From Gnetum montanum (Eukaryota; Streptophyta; Gnetopsida; Gnetales; Gnetaceae), in the NCBI GenBank assembly GCA_015680685.1, contig MNCI01001886.1, positions 208,847 to 272,846 on the forward strand: 64,000 bases of DNA. Direction: 5' to 3'. A program made the position numbers and the translations under genes. Shown here piece after piece: positions 48,056 through 59,400 of this stretch; positions within the stretch are counted from its first letter, which is position 1, and each line of letters begins with the position of its first letter. The notes beneath the pieces were generated by a model that saw only the letters and a program-made list of their open reading frames with translations, did not search any database and was not told the origin of the DNA.

Positions 48056-48067
48056 TGGTATTAGAGC
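48056..48067 (+). promoter_or_regulatory. tRNA-Met primer-binding site
   Basis: TGGTATTAGAGC, one C-to-T change from TGGTATCAGAGC. It sits two bases after the LTR end. Confidence 0.7.
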
Positions 48068-48739
48068 AAACCATGAACCAAGGAACAATCAAAACCATGG
48101 ACTGATTACAACATGAATCTAATGATGAACCAAGCCATGATATAGAGAAAGTAATTGATTGCCACTAGATGCACCATGTTTGAGATATCCCACCAACCAA
48201 CAAAAAAATCCTTTCATGATGTCATTGACCATAGAAGATCTGACTATGCCTCATCAAGATTCATCAGTGGCAAGAGATGTTGGTGAAACAAGGCTACACC
48301 GATCCATGTAACTTTTACCCATCTGAGTACTACAAATCTTAATTAATTAAGAACATTCATGATTTTCTCCCAAAATGGTAGTAACCATGACCTAAATTGA
48401 TCTTGTTTTCTTGAAAATCATTTTCCTAACTTATAGTCATTTATAAGTTATCATGTCATCCATAGATCAATTCAGTAATGTTGATTTGGTAGAATAAGCT
48501 AGTGAACATTTGAAAATATTGGAAAATTCAACTTCATTTTTGATACCTAAAACCATGTCTAAGGCATAGTGCTCATTGGGATGATTCCAATGGTATAAAT
48601 TTCATCTTCATTAGACTTACAGTTTTAAAGATATCGCACTTTAAGTTTCTTATTATTTGTGCATTAAAATAATATTAAATTATTAAAATTATTAAATTAT
48701 TATTTAGAAAAAATATCAAAATGTTAGTGTTGGGGATCA
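48068..48739. other. Short leader of the truncated element, then gene-free DNA
   Basis: 48068-48300 may be the start of the element leader and gag (CCATGAACC phrases recur), but no frame is readable. From about 48350 it is AT-rich without features. Confidence 0.35.
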
Positions 48740-48820
48740 ACCCAAAATTACCATTTATCCATATCGAACCCGCACCTTGTGTCAACTAAAGAACAATTTT
48801 AACCATCGAGGTAGGGTAGA
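48740..48820 (-). repeat. tRNA-like SINE head, copy 1
   Basis: The minus strand shows an A-box-like TACCTCGATGGTTAA (about 48814-48800) and a B box GGTGCGGGTTCGATA (48776-48762), about 25-35 bases apart, as in tRNA-derived SINEs. 'GTTGACACAAGGTG' lies between. No tRNA fold was assembled, so it is not called a tRNA gene. Confidence 0.5.
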
Positions 48821-49485
48821 ATAAAATAATAAAAAAATTTAAAGAAAATAGATATAGATACATTTTTAAATAGATATAGATACATTTTTTAAAAAAATTA
48901 ATAAATAAAATAATATTTATTAAAAAATTCATAGGCCATGTTGGCCTATAAAAGCCCCCAAGCATCTAAATTGAACATTAATCTTCCTATATCGTAAAAT
49001 AAACATGGAAATAATAAAAATTATTGATTCAAAGCATAAATAAAAAGTACAACATGGTGTAGCAAATTCTATAATATTAGCATTAATAATTAAATAAATA
49101 TAATTATATGAAAATGAGAAACAACTCTGCATATAAGGAAATGATCCCAGTGATACTTGTTTTACCTTAATGAAACTTTTATAAACAAAGTTATTCATCT
49201 TAAAATTTTATTTAAATATATTCTGAAAATAAGATTAAAATAATAATATTTAATAAAATAAAAATATATAATAAAATAATACTATAAATGTATAGAGGAC
49301 ATTAAAATAAAGAATAACCGTTGTGAGATCTCAAAAAATATGGCAAAATAAAAATTTCATATCATACTTTATTATGAAACTAAAATTAAATTTTTTACTT
49401 ATATCCACTAACATCCCTTAGATCTATCATACCAGTTTTAGAATTCCTTTTATAGAATATATTTTAATTGATAATTTAGTGTTTC
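48821..49485. other. AT-rich gene-free stretch
   Basis: Very A/T-rich. A 'TAGATATAGATACATTTTT' phrase occurs twice in a row at about 48848-48890. No coding text. Confidence 0.5.
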
Positions 49486-49560
49486 CTTGTAGAATCAAAC
49501 CTATGACCTAAGGTTACTAGGCCAAGACTCTTATTACTAGGTCAACACCTCATTATTTAT
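49486..49560 (-). repeat. tRNA-like SINE head, copy 2
   Basis: The minus strand has a TGTTGACCTAGTAATAAGAG A-box-like stretch (about 49549-49530) and a B-box-like GGTCATAGGTTTGATTC (49511-49495). It has 'TCTTGGCCTAGTAACCT' between them. The consensus GGTTCGATTC has decayed to GGTTTGATTC. Confidence 0.45.
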
Positions 49561-50016
49561 TTATAAGAAAAGGTATATGGTTCAAATATTTAAAATTTGT
49601 ACTATTTCCTATTTTATAAAGATACAAAATATACAAAAAATATGGGGCAGATTCCATAGGTCCATCATTAATAAAAATGAACCATCTATCATCTCATGGT
49701 CTACTTTTGACATCTTTTGTGGCTACCTTATGCTTTCTCTATTGAAATGCATGAAAACTTAAAACCCCTTAAATAAGAAGTATTATTTTATTTCTATATA
49801 CATAGAGTATATAAGGTTTTAGATAAAAACCATAAGGATATAGGCTTATAAATTTTTTAATTAAATATGTAAAATTATTCCAATGTCTAGAAATACCACA
49901 AACATTTCAAAAATATAAATATTTTATGTGTGATCTAGGAATACATAAAGAATAGTTATTAGTTTTTCCTCAATATTAAGATGAATTGACCGTAACAACA
50001 AAAATATTAAGTGTTG
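49561..50016. other. Gene-free stretch
   Basis: No coding text or repeat partner seen. Confidence 0.4.
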
Positions 50017-51120
50017 GAGAATCGAAAAATCCTATGAAAAATAGTTTAAATTTAGAATCCATGGGCCTTAAAAGGATTTGAAGTGCCTCAAATAGTCTTT
50101 CCAATCACTTTAGGACTTAGGGGGTTTATTACTATGTATGTAAACTTAATTATGTGAAAACATATGAAACAATGATCTAAATGCTAAACCTGATAGTAGA
50201 AAGATGGAAAACCAATATGGAAAAACAAAAAAGGCTACAAAATTTGTATTAACTATTATAATAATTTTTGAAAAGTGGAAGGTTCAAAGAGTATAGATCA
50301 TGGGCTTTAAAAGCTTGAGAGTACAAAAATATCCTTAAAGTTTGATGTATATTGTAAGATGTGTTCTACCACTACATCAACACTTGTCTATCTCAACTAA
50401 TCTAGTTTTGAACATTATCTACAATAGGTTCTCTCTGCTTATGATGATTTGTGCTGGGGAGGAAGGTTATGAACTCTTAGATCTTACTCTTCTCTGAAAG
50501 TCTAAAGTTTGGTTGAATGGAAAATGATCTAAAAGTCTTGAAAACTCCATTGATTCTTAAGTAGGGAATCAATTTGATGATTCTTTGCTAGTTTGATTTT
50601 GTAAAATTTTTGACATTTATAGAGCATGTTTAGATCATTTTTGTGGTCAAAAAATACAACATGTGTACTACCAACATTTTTAACTTTTTGTACCTAAAAC
50701 GTCAACATATATGGGACTTTTCACCACCCAAAACTATAGCAATGGGCCACCAACGTATGAGATTTTTGTTACCAAATTTTGTAGCATATTTGGGGTATTT
50801 TCATGGTCCAAATTCCAAGATGTGGAAAATTTTAGCTCCACACATTTTCCCACACATAGGCATAGTGTGTGGGATAGGGTGGTATAGCATATGGAGAAAA
50901 AATACATCATGTTCAATTATTTTTGAATCTCATGCACTAGCATAAGGAAGATTCATAGTGTGTGGGCTATAAATGTCACTCTTTTACATTAAAAATGGTC
51001 CAAAACTTTGCCAAAAGAAGGTCAAAATGTAATATTTTTATGGGAAAATAAGAAAATTATTTCTACCTTTAAATTCCCATCAAATTACAATGTAAGCTTT
51101 GGCTTTAAAGCTTTTTATCT
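50017..51120 (+). repeat. Repeat R2, copy 2
   Basis: Starts TGTTGGAGAATC. It shares with the other R2 copies the 'GGTTCAAAGAGTATAGATCATG' block (about 50281), 'TACAAGATGnnTTCTnC'-type text (about 50357), several 'CCACCAACGTATG' phrases (50740-50755), a TATA-like GGGCTATAAATG (50965-50976) and the 'GGGAAAATAAG' block (51041), followed by 'CATCAAATTACAATG'. Confidence 0.6.
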
Positions 51121-52254
51121 ATCACATGAAATTTTTTGAGGTGATTCATTAGATCCTCTTAATGTTTCAAGGATTGATCCAAGAAAAATCAACAAAAAAT
51201 ATGAGACACCACTATGAGTTCATCATAAATGCTTCCTTTTCACATTTTATGTTGTAGTTATTGAATAATGCCAAGGAGTGCTCACAATGGTGAATTAAGG
51301 GCACAATGAAATGTCAAGAGTTTTAGATAAGATGATGGTTACATTGGCTGTGAATGTATGATCACATGGCTAACAAAGAATTCCAAATGTTGACATCATG
51401 GCTATGGCATAATGGTAACATGTTTGCTAAATGAGGAGGTCTTCATGCCTTATGCTTGAGCTACCTGTTGCTCAATGTTGTTTGGAAAAACCGTCATCTT
51501 TTTCATAGACTACGTTGGCCACTGGGCTCTTTCCTTCTTATTCCAAAGCCTTTTGTTCCACCTTAGGATGCATCATCCCCTTGGTTATCTTAGTAATATT
51601 CTTCCTCATATTTTTAGGGGCAAAACCTTCATTAGGTTTCATTACCAAGGTCAAACTTTGTTTCATTTTCTTGTTGAATGAGATGTGCTACATTCAGTGA
51701 ATTCAGTAGTAGAGCATGTTGAGGGAGATGTCACATGACCATGGCGCATGGATGTCAAACATAGGTTTTCATTGTTAGCAAGTTAAGGAAGGCTACAATT
51801 TAGTTATGAGGTTATGGCTCAAGAGGATTAATAGAGATGATGTGAGATAAGCACCATTAAAAAGATCGAATAAGCGAACCAAATCTCATGCATTGAGGTC
51901 CCTTGGTAACTTAGCACTATGATGAGTCACACTTTTGCAATGACTTTAAGATCATCTTGCAAACAAAAATTTAAGAGGATTATAAAATAGCTCAATGAAT
52001 GCATATGATTATAAGATATTTCATAAGGCCATGTTAGAGAAAAAGCAAATATAGATCACCATTGGTTACAACTAGTCGAACATTAAAAATCTATGTTTTG
52101 TTTAATAGATTAATACAAATTTTGTAGTCTTTTGAGAGGCCAAAAAGGAGATAATGGGTCATGTGTGCTCACTTGTTGCAAGCCAATAAAGTTATCAATG
52201 ATCATCATCCATTTAAAATTATAAATAAGGAAAAACAAAGGCTACAAGAAAATA
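51121..52254. other. Gene-free stretch beside the Tat pol
   Basis: Should include the 3' end of the minus-strand element, but no LTR match to any other part of the window is seen. Short open stretches on the plus strand (51475-51681) have no recognised motif. Confidence 0.4.
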
Positions 52255-53520
52255 GTTCAATGTTAAATATAATGAGATTTGAGATAGGAATGGTTGACCA
52301 AATTGATCAACTCATTTCCACCCATGTCCAATAACTTGAATTCTCTATTATCATAAGATTTTGGAATAAATAAAGGTCCTTTCCAATTAGCCAAGAACTT
52401 ATTTACATGTTCGAGAATGATCTTGAGGACATGGTCTTCTTCCTTGACTTTTTACCTATTTATATTATGATGATGCTATTATTTCTACTTATCTTAATAT
52501 TGTTCAATGTTATCCAGTTTTTGTATTTTCTATTTTTTCATCAAATCAAGGTTAATTATATGCATCTCCTTATTCTTCTCATCATTGATGAATTCAAACA
52601 AAGCTATCCTTAAGGATGAAACTTGCAATTTAATAGGCAACGCAACTTCAAAATCATAAAATAGGCTATAAAGGATGGCTTTGGTTATAATTATAGAGGT
52701 TGTCCTATAGGTCCAAAGTGCATACAATTGTTTTTCATGCTACTTGCATTTACCATTACTTAACATTTTCTCAAGGACTTTTATAATGACCTTATTATTT
52801 TCTTTAGATTCACCATTAGCTTGTGGATAGTATGGTGATGAAAAGAAATGTTTAATATTTAATTATTCATAAAATATTTTCATCTTTTAGCTACTAAATT
52901 ATGGTCCATTTTCTATGATGATCACTAAAGGTAGGCCAAAATGGGATATGATATTATCTAATACGAATTTGAAAATTGTTCTGTTATTGTTTTTTTTAGA
53001 TGAATAACTTTAATCTACTTTGTGAAATACTTGGTTGTTGTAATGATGAAGCTATGCTCTGAAGAAAACTCAAGAATTATAGGTTTGATTATATCAATTT
53101 TCCATCATTGAAATGGTCATGTGATCTAAGTATGCATTAGGTCATTGTATCGTTGATAGATCTCACAAGTCTTAACCTTTTGTAGGTAGTCACTTTCCAT
53201 ATATGTCTAATAGTATCCTAAGCATATAATCTTTGTGGACATGGCTCTAGGTTTTATATGTCCTTCACATATACCCTCATATACCTATTCAAGGACCATG
53301 AGGTATTCTGCTTTACTTAAGCATGGTAATAATATACCATCATAGGACCTTTGACATAATGTAATATTAGCTACAATGACATATTTTTTTGATATTTTAT
53401 GTACAGTATCCTTTTGAGAGGTAGTTAGGTTTTGTGAAGGTTCACCATGCATTATCTAAAACTTAATGTCATCATATCACTCTTGTTGAGGAACATTGAC
53501 AATGGTGACTCTAGTGGTTT
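52255..53520 (-). pseudogene. IN: Integrase of a minus-strand Tat element
   Basis: Zinc-binding text (VYEGICEGHIKPRAMS near 53275-53225; CEIYQRYN near 53170), then DIIKP near 53085, VIIIENGP near 52930-52900 and SPYYPQANGESKENNK near 52840-52785. Both the Glu in place of Asp (ENGP) and the Lys in place of the last catalytic Glu match element A. The C-terminal part includes FEVALPIKLQVSS (about 52660-52620) and ends with NLVNHSYLKSHYI near 52290. Stops and frameshifts throughout. Confidence 0.75.
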
Positions 53521-53900
53521 CTTTAGTATTCTACATGATGGAAAGAGAATAGTTCTCCATCAAGAAAGATACTTTGCTAAACACATCAAATGTCACAATT
53601 AGAGCTAAGGTGATAATGGCATTGAATAAGACATTCTTTTCTTAGAAAATACATTGGACATCAACATCTATAAACTGTAGCATGAGTCTTTTGGCTAGTT
53701 CATAGTTAGATTGTAAATGTTTACCTTTGCATGTGTAGACTTTAGTTGGTTAACCACTAGTTACAAGCTACTATCATTCCATTAAGTAGCCTTTCATACT
53801 TTGCTATGTTGCTAGTACATGGGAATTTGAAACAATAAGCAAAAGGTTGTAGCTCACTAGAGGATAATGTTATGATGGTAGCATAATTGTCTTCATGTGT
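53521..53900 (-). pseudogene. Archaeal-type RNase H of the minus-strand Tat element, deleted
   Basis: ITLSSSELQPFAYCFKFPC and SNIAKYERLLNGMIVA (about 53870-53780) match element A's second RNase H (IITFPSSEIQQFSHHF, NNIVEYESFIRGIMVG). The catalytic Glu of EYE is Lys. The segment with the last Asp (GDSKL) is missing: text jumps from IVACN to VVNQL-like sequence. Confidence 0.65.
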
Positions 53901-53904
53901 AGTC

Positions 53905-54560
53905 AAAGCTCTATCAAAGTGCATGATTACCTCATATTCTTTGGGTACTTCATTGACAATGTTAACATGATCTTGATCCTTAATTTTTCAAGTGGTAAGT
54001 TGTTTGTCTATAGCTTGATCTTTCATTGAGGCTTGGGAGATGTAATGTAGGTCAAACTCAACTTTTATGGTATTCCACCAAGCTATTTGAGTACTCTCAT
54101 AGATTTTGATCATTATGAATCATAGCATGTTATGCTTACATACAGTGTTGGATTTGCTCCTAAAAAGGTAGTCTCTCAATTTCTTTAGAGACAAGACCAG
54201 GGCTAAACACTACCTCCATGGGCACTCAAATATCTATCAAAGTGCATGATGACCTCATATCCTTCAGGTACTTCATTGATAATGTTGACATGATCATTAG
54301 GAAATTCAAGATCTATGGCTACATGATCCTCAATTGAGGAAGTGATAAGTTGTTTGGCTATAGCTCGATCTTTCATTAAGGCTTGGGAGATGTAATGTAG
54401 GTCAAACTTAGCTATTATGGTCTTCCATTGGGCTATTTGGCTACTCTCATAGATGTTGGTTAGTATGACTCTTAGCATGTTATCCTTGCGTACAATGTTG
54501 ACTTCACTCCTGAAGAGGTAGTATCTCCATTTCTTTAGAGACAAGACTAGGCTAAACAAT
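53905..54560 (-). repeat. Tandem duplication of about 325 bases within pol
   Basis: 53905-54215 and 54231-54560 repeat each other in the same orientation. Both carry, on the plus strand, 'TATCAAAGTGCATGAT', 'ACTTCATTGA', 'TTTCATTnAGGCTTGGGAGATG', 'ATGTAATGTAGGTCAAACT' and 'TTCTTTAGAGACAAGAC'. The repeated protein segment is the RNase H connector (KKWRYYLFRSEVN, LDLEFPNDHVNI) up to the start of the second RNase H. Copies differ at roughly one base in ten. Confidence 0.85.
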
Positions 54561-55980
54561 GCTTTTTAACCTTAGTGTATCAGGTCTCATACGCTACCAA
54601 TGCATGGCTCAAGTAGTAGATAGGTAACTCTACTCCATCATCTCATTTTTGATAGAATAAAAAGGGCTATGGAGATTTCAAAGATTGCAAGGTAGACATA
54701 GAATAATTTATCCATCTAAGAAGGATACATGATAGGTCGTTGGACCAATTCTTGTTTAATATTGTCAAAGGATTCTTGACATTGATCAATCGACTCATAG
54801 TAAACTCCCTTTTTAGGTAAGCATTGCATGGGTTGTAGCATATTCGTGAGTCTCAAGATAAACCTATGAATAAATTACAATCTACCTTATAAACCTTATA
54901 GTTCCTTAAGGTTGCCAGGTGTTGTAAGATTAGTTGTTAGATTAGGGTCAACTTGTATCCCTACCTCAGATACTATGAAACCAAGCATCTTATTGGTTTT
55001 AACACTAAGAACATAGTACATAGGATTAAGTCTAAGCTCCTATTTGAGACATCATTGAAGTACTAGGTTTAGGTCATGAACATGGTCATTGGCTATTTTG
55101 GACTTAATAGCTATATCATCAACATAATCATTTAATAACCCTAATATGTAATCACTAATGATGTAGATCATGGCTTCTTGATAGGTTGCCCCTCTGTTCT
55201 TCAAACTGAATAACATCATTATCAAATAGAAGGTTTCCCAAGGGGGAATGAAGATTATGTGAAACTTATGGGTTAGTCCTAACTTGGTTGTATCCCAAGA
55301 ACCCATCCATGAAGGATAACAAGGCATTTCCAACCATAGTATTCATAAGCTAATTAATACTAGTCAAAGAAAAATTAACTTTAATGGTTTCCTTGTTGAG
55401 GCCATGGAAATTGATGCAAATATGAATATTCCTATTTTCCTTAGGAAGTACCACTATGTTGGATATCCAATTGGCATAATTGATAGCTTGGATGAAACGT
55501 TCTTAGTAAATCTTCTTTATCTCATCATGAACTACTAGGGCCAAATTTGATCTAATCTTACGAACTTTTTATTTAACTACCTTGATGCTCGAGTCAAGTA
55601 AAATGTTATGTTGTACTAAACATGGATCCAGTCCTAGAATATCTTCATATGACCAAGAAAAGACTTTAATTTCATCTTGAGGAACCTTGGTGATATCTTG
55701 GACCATCTAGGATTCTAGTGAGAAACTTAATTTAAGCATTTTTTCTCCTTACCATTATGGGTTGTAATGGAAATTTCAACTAGAGTGTCTTCCATGATGT
55801 CTCCGATCTCTAAGTCAAGGGTTTTAACTATGTACTTAGATAAATCTAGGGACTTTTCTATTGAATATATATGATCAAACAAGCTCCTAGGTTCAAGATC
55901 TAGCCTTTCTAGTTTAATTGATCATTTGATATCATCATAGGATCTTGTCAGGTTTAGTAGTAGGTCAAATTGATTCCATG
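54203..55980 (-). pseudogene. RT: RT and first RNase H of the minus-strand Tat element
   Basis: Matches 16240-17870 of element A. N-terminal extension with VEISITTHNG near 55780, then decayed finger text, a 'MLFSLKNRGATYQEA' segment near 55215-55170 and LNDYVDDIAIKS near 55140-55095. Both Asp of YVDD are kept. Homology with element A upstream of RT begins near 'TGTTAGTTAATATGC' (56026-56012). The connector 54559-54203 is open (RYYLFRSEVNIV). Followed by the tandem duplication. Confidence 0.75.
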
Positions 55981-55989
55981 TATTCATGA

Positions 55990-57010
55990 TTTAGTGATGC
56001 ATGTCAAAAAAAGCATATTAACTAACATATGTATTGCATAATTATCAAAAAATGTTAAAATGATGGAGAATAGTGCTAAAGCATGACAAAGAAAATTTGT
56101 ATTATGCATAAAATGCCTAGTAGCCAAGAATTTGCATTGTAATTTGATGGAAATTCGAAGGTAAAAATACTTATCTATTTTTCTATAAAAAATATTAACC
56201 CATAGCATTATTCATGCAAATTTTCATATAATTTCTCATGTGTAAAATGAATTTTATAACCCACAAGTTGTAAATTTCATTTAAGATAACTTGTGATGGC
56301 TCAAAATGCTAATATGTTATCAAAATTGGTAACAAAAGGCCAGAAACGTTGGTGGCATATACATTAGAGGTTGGGCCATGAAAATAGCCCAAATGTGACA
56401 TCAAATTTGGCAAGAAAAGTTGCATACATTGATGGTTCATAGGCTGTAATTTTTTGTGGTGGAAAGTGTCAAATACATTGGTATTTCAGCCCAAAAAAGT
56501 CAAAGATGGTAGTGTATGATATGCTGTAGATGTTGGCCATCAAAAGCTTCCAAAATGTGGTAGAATTAGTTAGAAATCATGGCAAAATGATATAAAATAA
56601 AAAATAAAAACACTCACAACCTATTTAAGAAAAATTTTGCATAATTTTAAGGAATTTTAAATCATTTTACTTTCAACAAGACTAGATACTTTTAGAGTAG
56701 AGAAAAAATTTAAAATTCCATAGCTATTTCTCAACTAGTGTAGACTATCATAGTAGAGAAAATCAATGACAACTAAATTTCAGGAGCATATTTGTGTGAA
56801 TATTGTAGCAGAATGCATCTTGTAATCTTCATTAAAACTCAAAGTAATTCTTATATTTCCCAAGTTTTCAAAACACATAATCTATATTTTTTGAACCTTT
56901 ATTTCCAGCATTTTAGGTATAAAAGTAATTAAAACAAAAATTTGTAGTGATTACTTGCTTTGTCATTTTTTCTTTTCTCTCTATTATAGTTGCTATGCTA
57001 TACCTTTTAT
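55990..57010 (-). repeat. Repeat R2, copy 3 (minus strand, directly before RT)
   Basis: Reverse complement of the R2 pattern: 'GGTTCAAAAAATATAGATTATG', 'TTACAAGATGCATTCTGCTAC', 'CCACCAACGTTTC' and 'CATCAAATTACAATGCAAATTC' occur in the same order as in 50017-51120. It ends where RT homology with element A begins, so in this element R2 sits in the protease-RT gap. Confidence 0.6.
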
Positions 57011-57904
57011 TTAAACATTTGTTTTTGCCTTTATTTTATCACATCTAATAATAGACATATAAGCCATCAATTAATTGACAACATCATTTGAGGTACTTTG
57101 GATCCTTTTTCAAGTATTGTTGGATCTAGGGTTAAACTTTACGACATTGGGATTTTTGATTTTCTAGCAGTAGAAGGGGAGCCTTTACCTGAATTCTTTC
57201 TTAAAACCTATCCTTCAATCCATTGCCTATTTCTACCATTGCTTGTCAACACATTTAATACATCAAAAATTGTTTTGGGTTTTCCAAAACTCCAATGTCT
57301 AAAACTAAAATAAATTTTCAACTTAAGAAAGAATTTTACCATTACATTTTCATAGTTGTAGTGTTTCCCCTCTTTCCTACAAATATACAATTTTTTAAAA
57401 AAATTAATTTTAATCGTTGCAATGCACACCACCACCTCAACTCCCTACTCTAGGAAGTTTAAAAATTGATTTTTATAGTTGTTATGCATATTTTTTTCCT
57501 TAGTTCTTTCACCTACACCTTGTAATTTTCCTATGTTTAGTTGCACACGTTGAATCCCATTTTCTATTTTTCCAACATAGCTAAACATTAGAAAATTTTA
57601 TGAGAAGTTTTTAATTTTTAATTTTTCATTACAATTGCAATTAATATGTGGTAATTTCATAAGTTGAAACTCTAAATATGTTGGCACTTTAAAAATTTGG
57701 AACTTTTATAATTTTAGCTTATTACATTTTACAAGTTAGCTTAACACATTTTACAAGTTAGCTTAATACATTTTACAAGGTAGCTTAATACAAGCCTGGC
57801 TTATACGTTGAGATTTTCACAACTTGAAACACTTACACATTAGAGTTCATAAGTTAGGATTCTCATACATTGGACTTACACCTTTTATTCCTTTTAGTCA
57901 TTCC
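57011..57904. other. Gene-free stretch with a small tandem repeat
   Basis: No recognised coding text. A 71-codon open stretch at 57098-57313 has no known motif and AT-rich surroundings; not called as a gene. Confidence 0.4.
57714..57794 (+). repeat. 22-base tandem repeat, three units and a part
   Basis: TTAGCTTAnnACATTTTACAAG repeated at 57714-57735, 57736-57757 and 57758-57779, then a partial unit. Units two and three differ by one base. Confidence 0.9.
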
Positions 57905-59400
57905 ACCATGTTACCATACAACTTCCTACACTTGTCCTCTAATCAAGAATCCATTTGTATTTATGATCCCAAGGATTTGACAGTGGTAGAACATAGATAA
58001 TTCCTTAGGTGGAGGGGCCAAAATATAGATTATGAAAATATTAATGAGTACTATAACATCATTTGCACTAAGATCCAAGCTGTCCTCATCATCCCACATA
58101 TCAAAGTAGAGCCCAAACATCAATTCAAGATCATCCACCAAAACAAGAAAGAGTACATTTCCTCAACCTATGACCAAATTGAACTAATGCACTTTGATAC
58201 ATGCACCCTAACATAACTAGCAGACATTGACAAGGTGAGTGAAGATATTAGCTTAGACCAAGACCAAGAGGACCAAGATGAGTTTGAAGCAAAGCATGAA
58301 CTGAACATATTCATAGGAAATATTTTCCAATAGATAACTCCATAAGCAACCATCTCTAACTCCACACCTCATGTGTCCTCTATGAACCAAGCTCCTTAGT
58401 CTTTTGCCTTCTTCCGTACCATGTTCATCTCAAGACCCATTATAGTAGTGCACCAATCTCAATCAACAGTTACTTAGCCAAGCCTTTGCCTAAATCAAAA
58501 ACATAGAAGATGCCACAGAAGCTAGTAATGATCCAACATACATAATGTACAAGAGCAAACATACAATAAGATATGAGAGTAAGAAAAAATTGAACCATGA
58601 AGTCATGGCTATTGTAGACAAAGAAAATAAATAACATAGGGATCAATGACCATGCAACCAAAGGCCCTTGCCACCATTGCTCAACCATCGATACTACATG
58701 CTTCCACCTCTAACCCTCCTGGGCCAAACTTTGAAAAGAAGGACTAATCTAAATACATAAAATTACCCATAAAATCATTAAAGCTTCTTGATTAGTTGTT
58801 CAAGAGTGACCTTATCCAATAAAAACAACTAACAAAGAATCCTCATAAGAGGCATGATTTCTTATGTGAGATTTCTAAATACCCCATTGTAGCCACAAAA
58901 GATGATCCACCCATGCCCAAATACTTTAAACTAGACTAATTCTACCATTACCATTAGCTACTTATACATGACAATAAATTTTTCTTGGATTTAAAAGATG
59001 ATTTTCATAAAATGATAGATAGTGGTGAATTAGTCATAGATACATCCAACTCAATTAGGTCCTAGAACTATAACATGCAACTATACAATGACTTGCTAAA
59101 TGCTAATAATAACCCCTATACCATTGTTATGTTCAATGTTAATAATAACTCTAAACCTACCAGAGATTCATTTATGGTTTGGATATCCCCTCGTGATGAA
59201 AGAACTTCTTCATCTAGTTCAAGAACTCCTTTTATCATAAGGATACCACCACCTATGCTTCCTAAAAAACCATTTGTCATTAGGGTGTTTCTTTCCACCA
59301 CCAATGAGCCTATGATCCAAGATAACCAACACCATCTTATGATAGCTTGATGGAAAAAATTAGAAATAGGTTTAGTGAAAATGTTAAGCAAAGGTTCTAC
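57905..59400 (+). pseudogene. gag: Tat-type gag remnant, plus strand
   Basis: N-terminal block (ICIYDPKDLTVVEHR near 57950, KVEPKH and KKEYISSTYDQIEL to 58190) shared with the minus-strand gag at 40880. An acidic Asp/Gln-rich stretch lies near 58240-58290. The conserved gag core is missing, so there is an internal deletion. Later blocks: NFEKKD-SKYIKLPIKSLK (58730-58785), DDPPMPKYFKLD (58900-58935), DLLNANNNPY (59090-59120) and an open 91-codon stretch (59075-59347) matching 7143-7331 of element A. It ends before protease, in repeat R2. Confidence 0.7.

Noticed and set aside
48740-48820. Possible true tRNA gene on the minus strand
   Set aside because: Only A- and B-box-like parts are visible. 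I could not form acceptor and anticodon stems, so a SINE head is more likely.
51475-51700. Two overlapping plus-strand frames with hydrophobic text (68 and 61 codons)
   Set aside because: No conserved motif, no homologous copy in the window and no supporting context. Treated as chance in T-rich DNA.
57098-57313. 71-codon frame as a possible host gene exon
   Set aside because: No motif, no splice-site support and no partner exon. Not better than chance.
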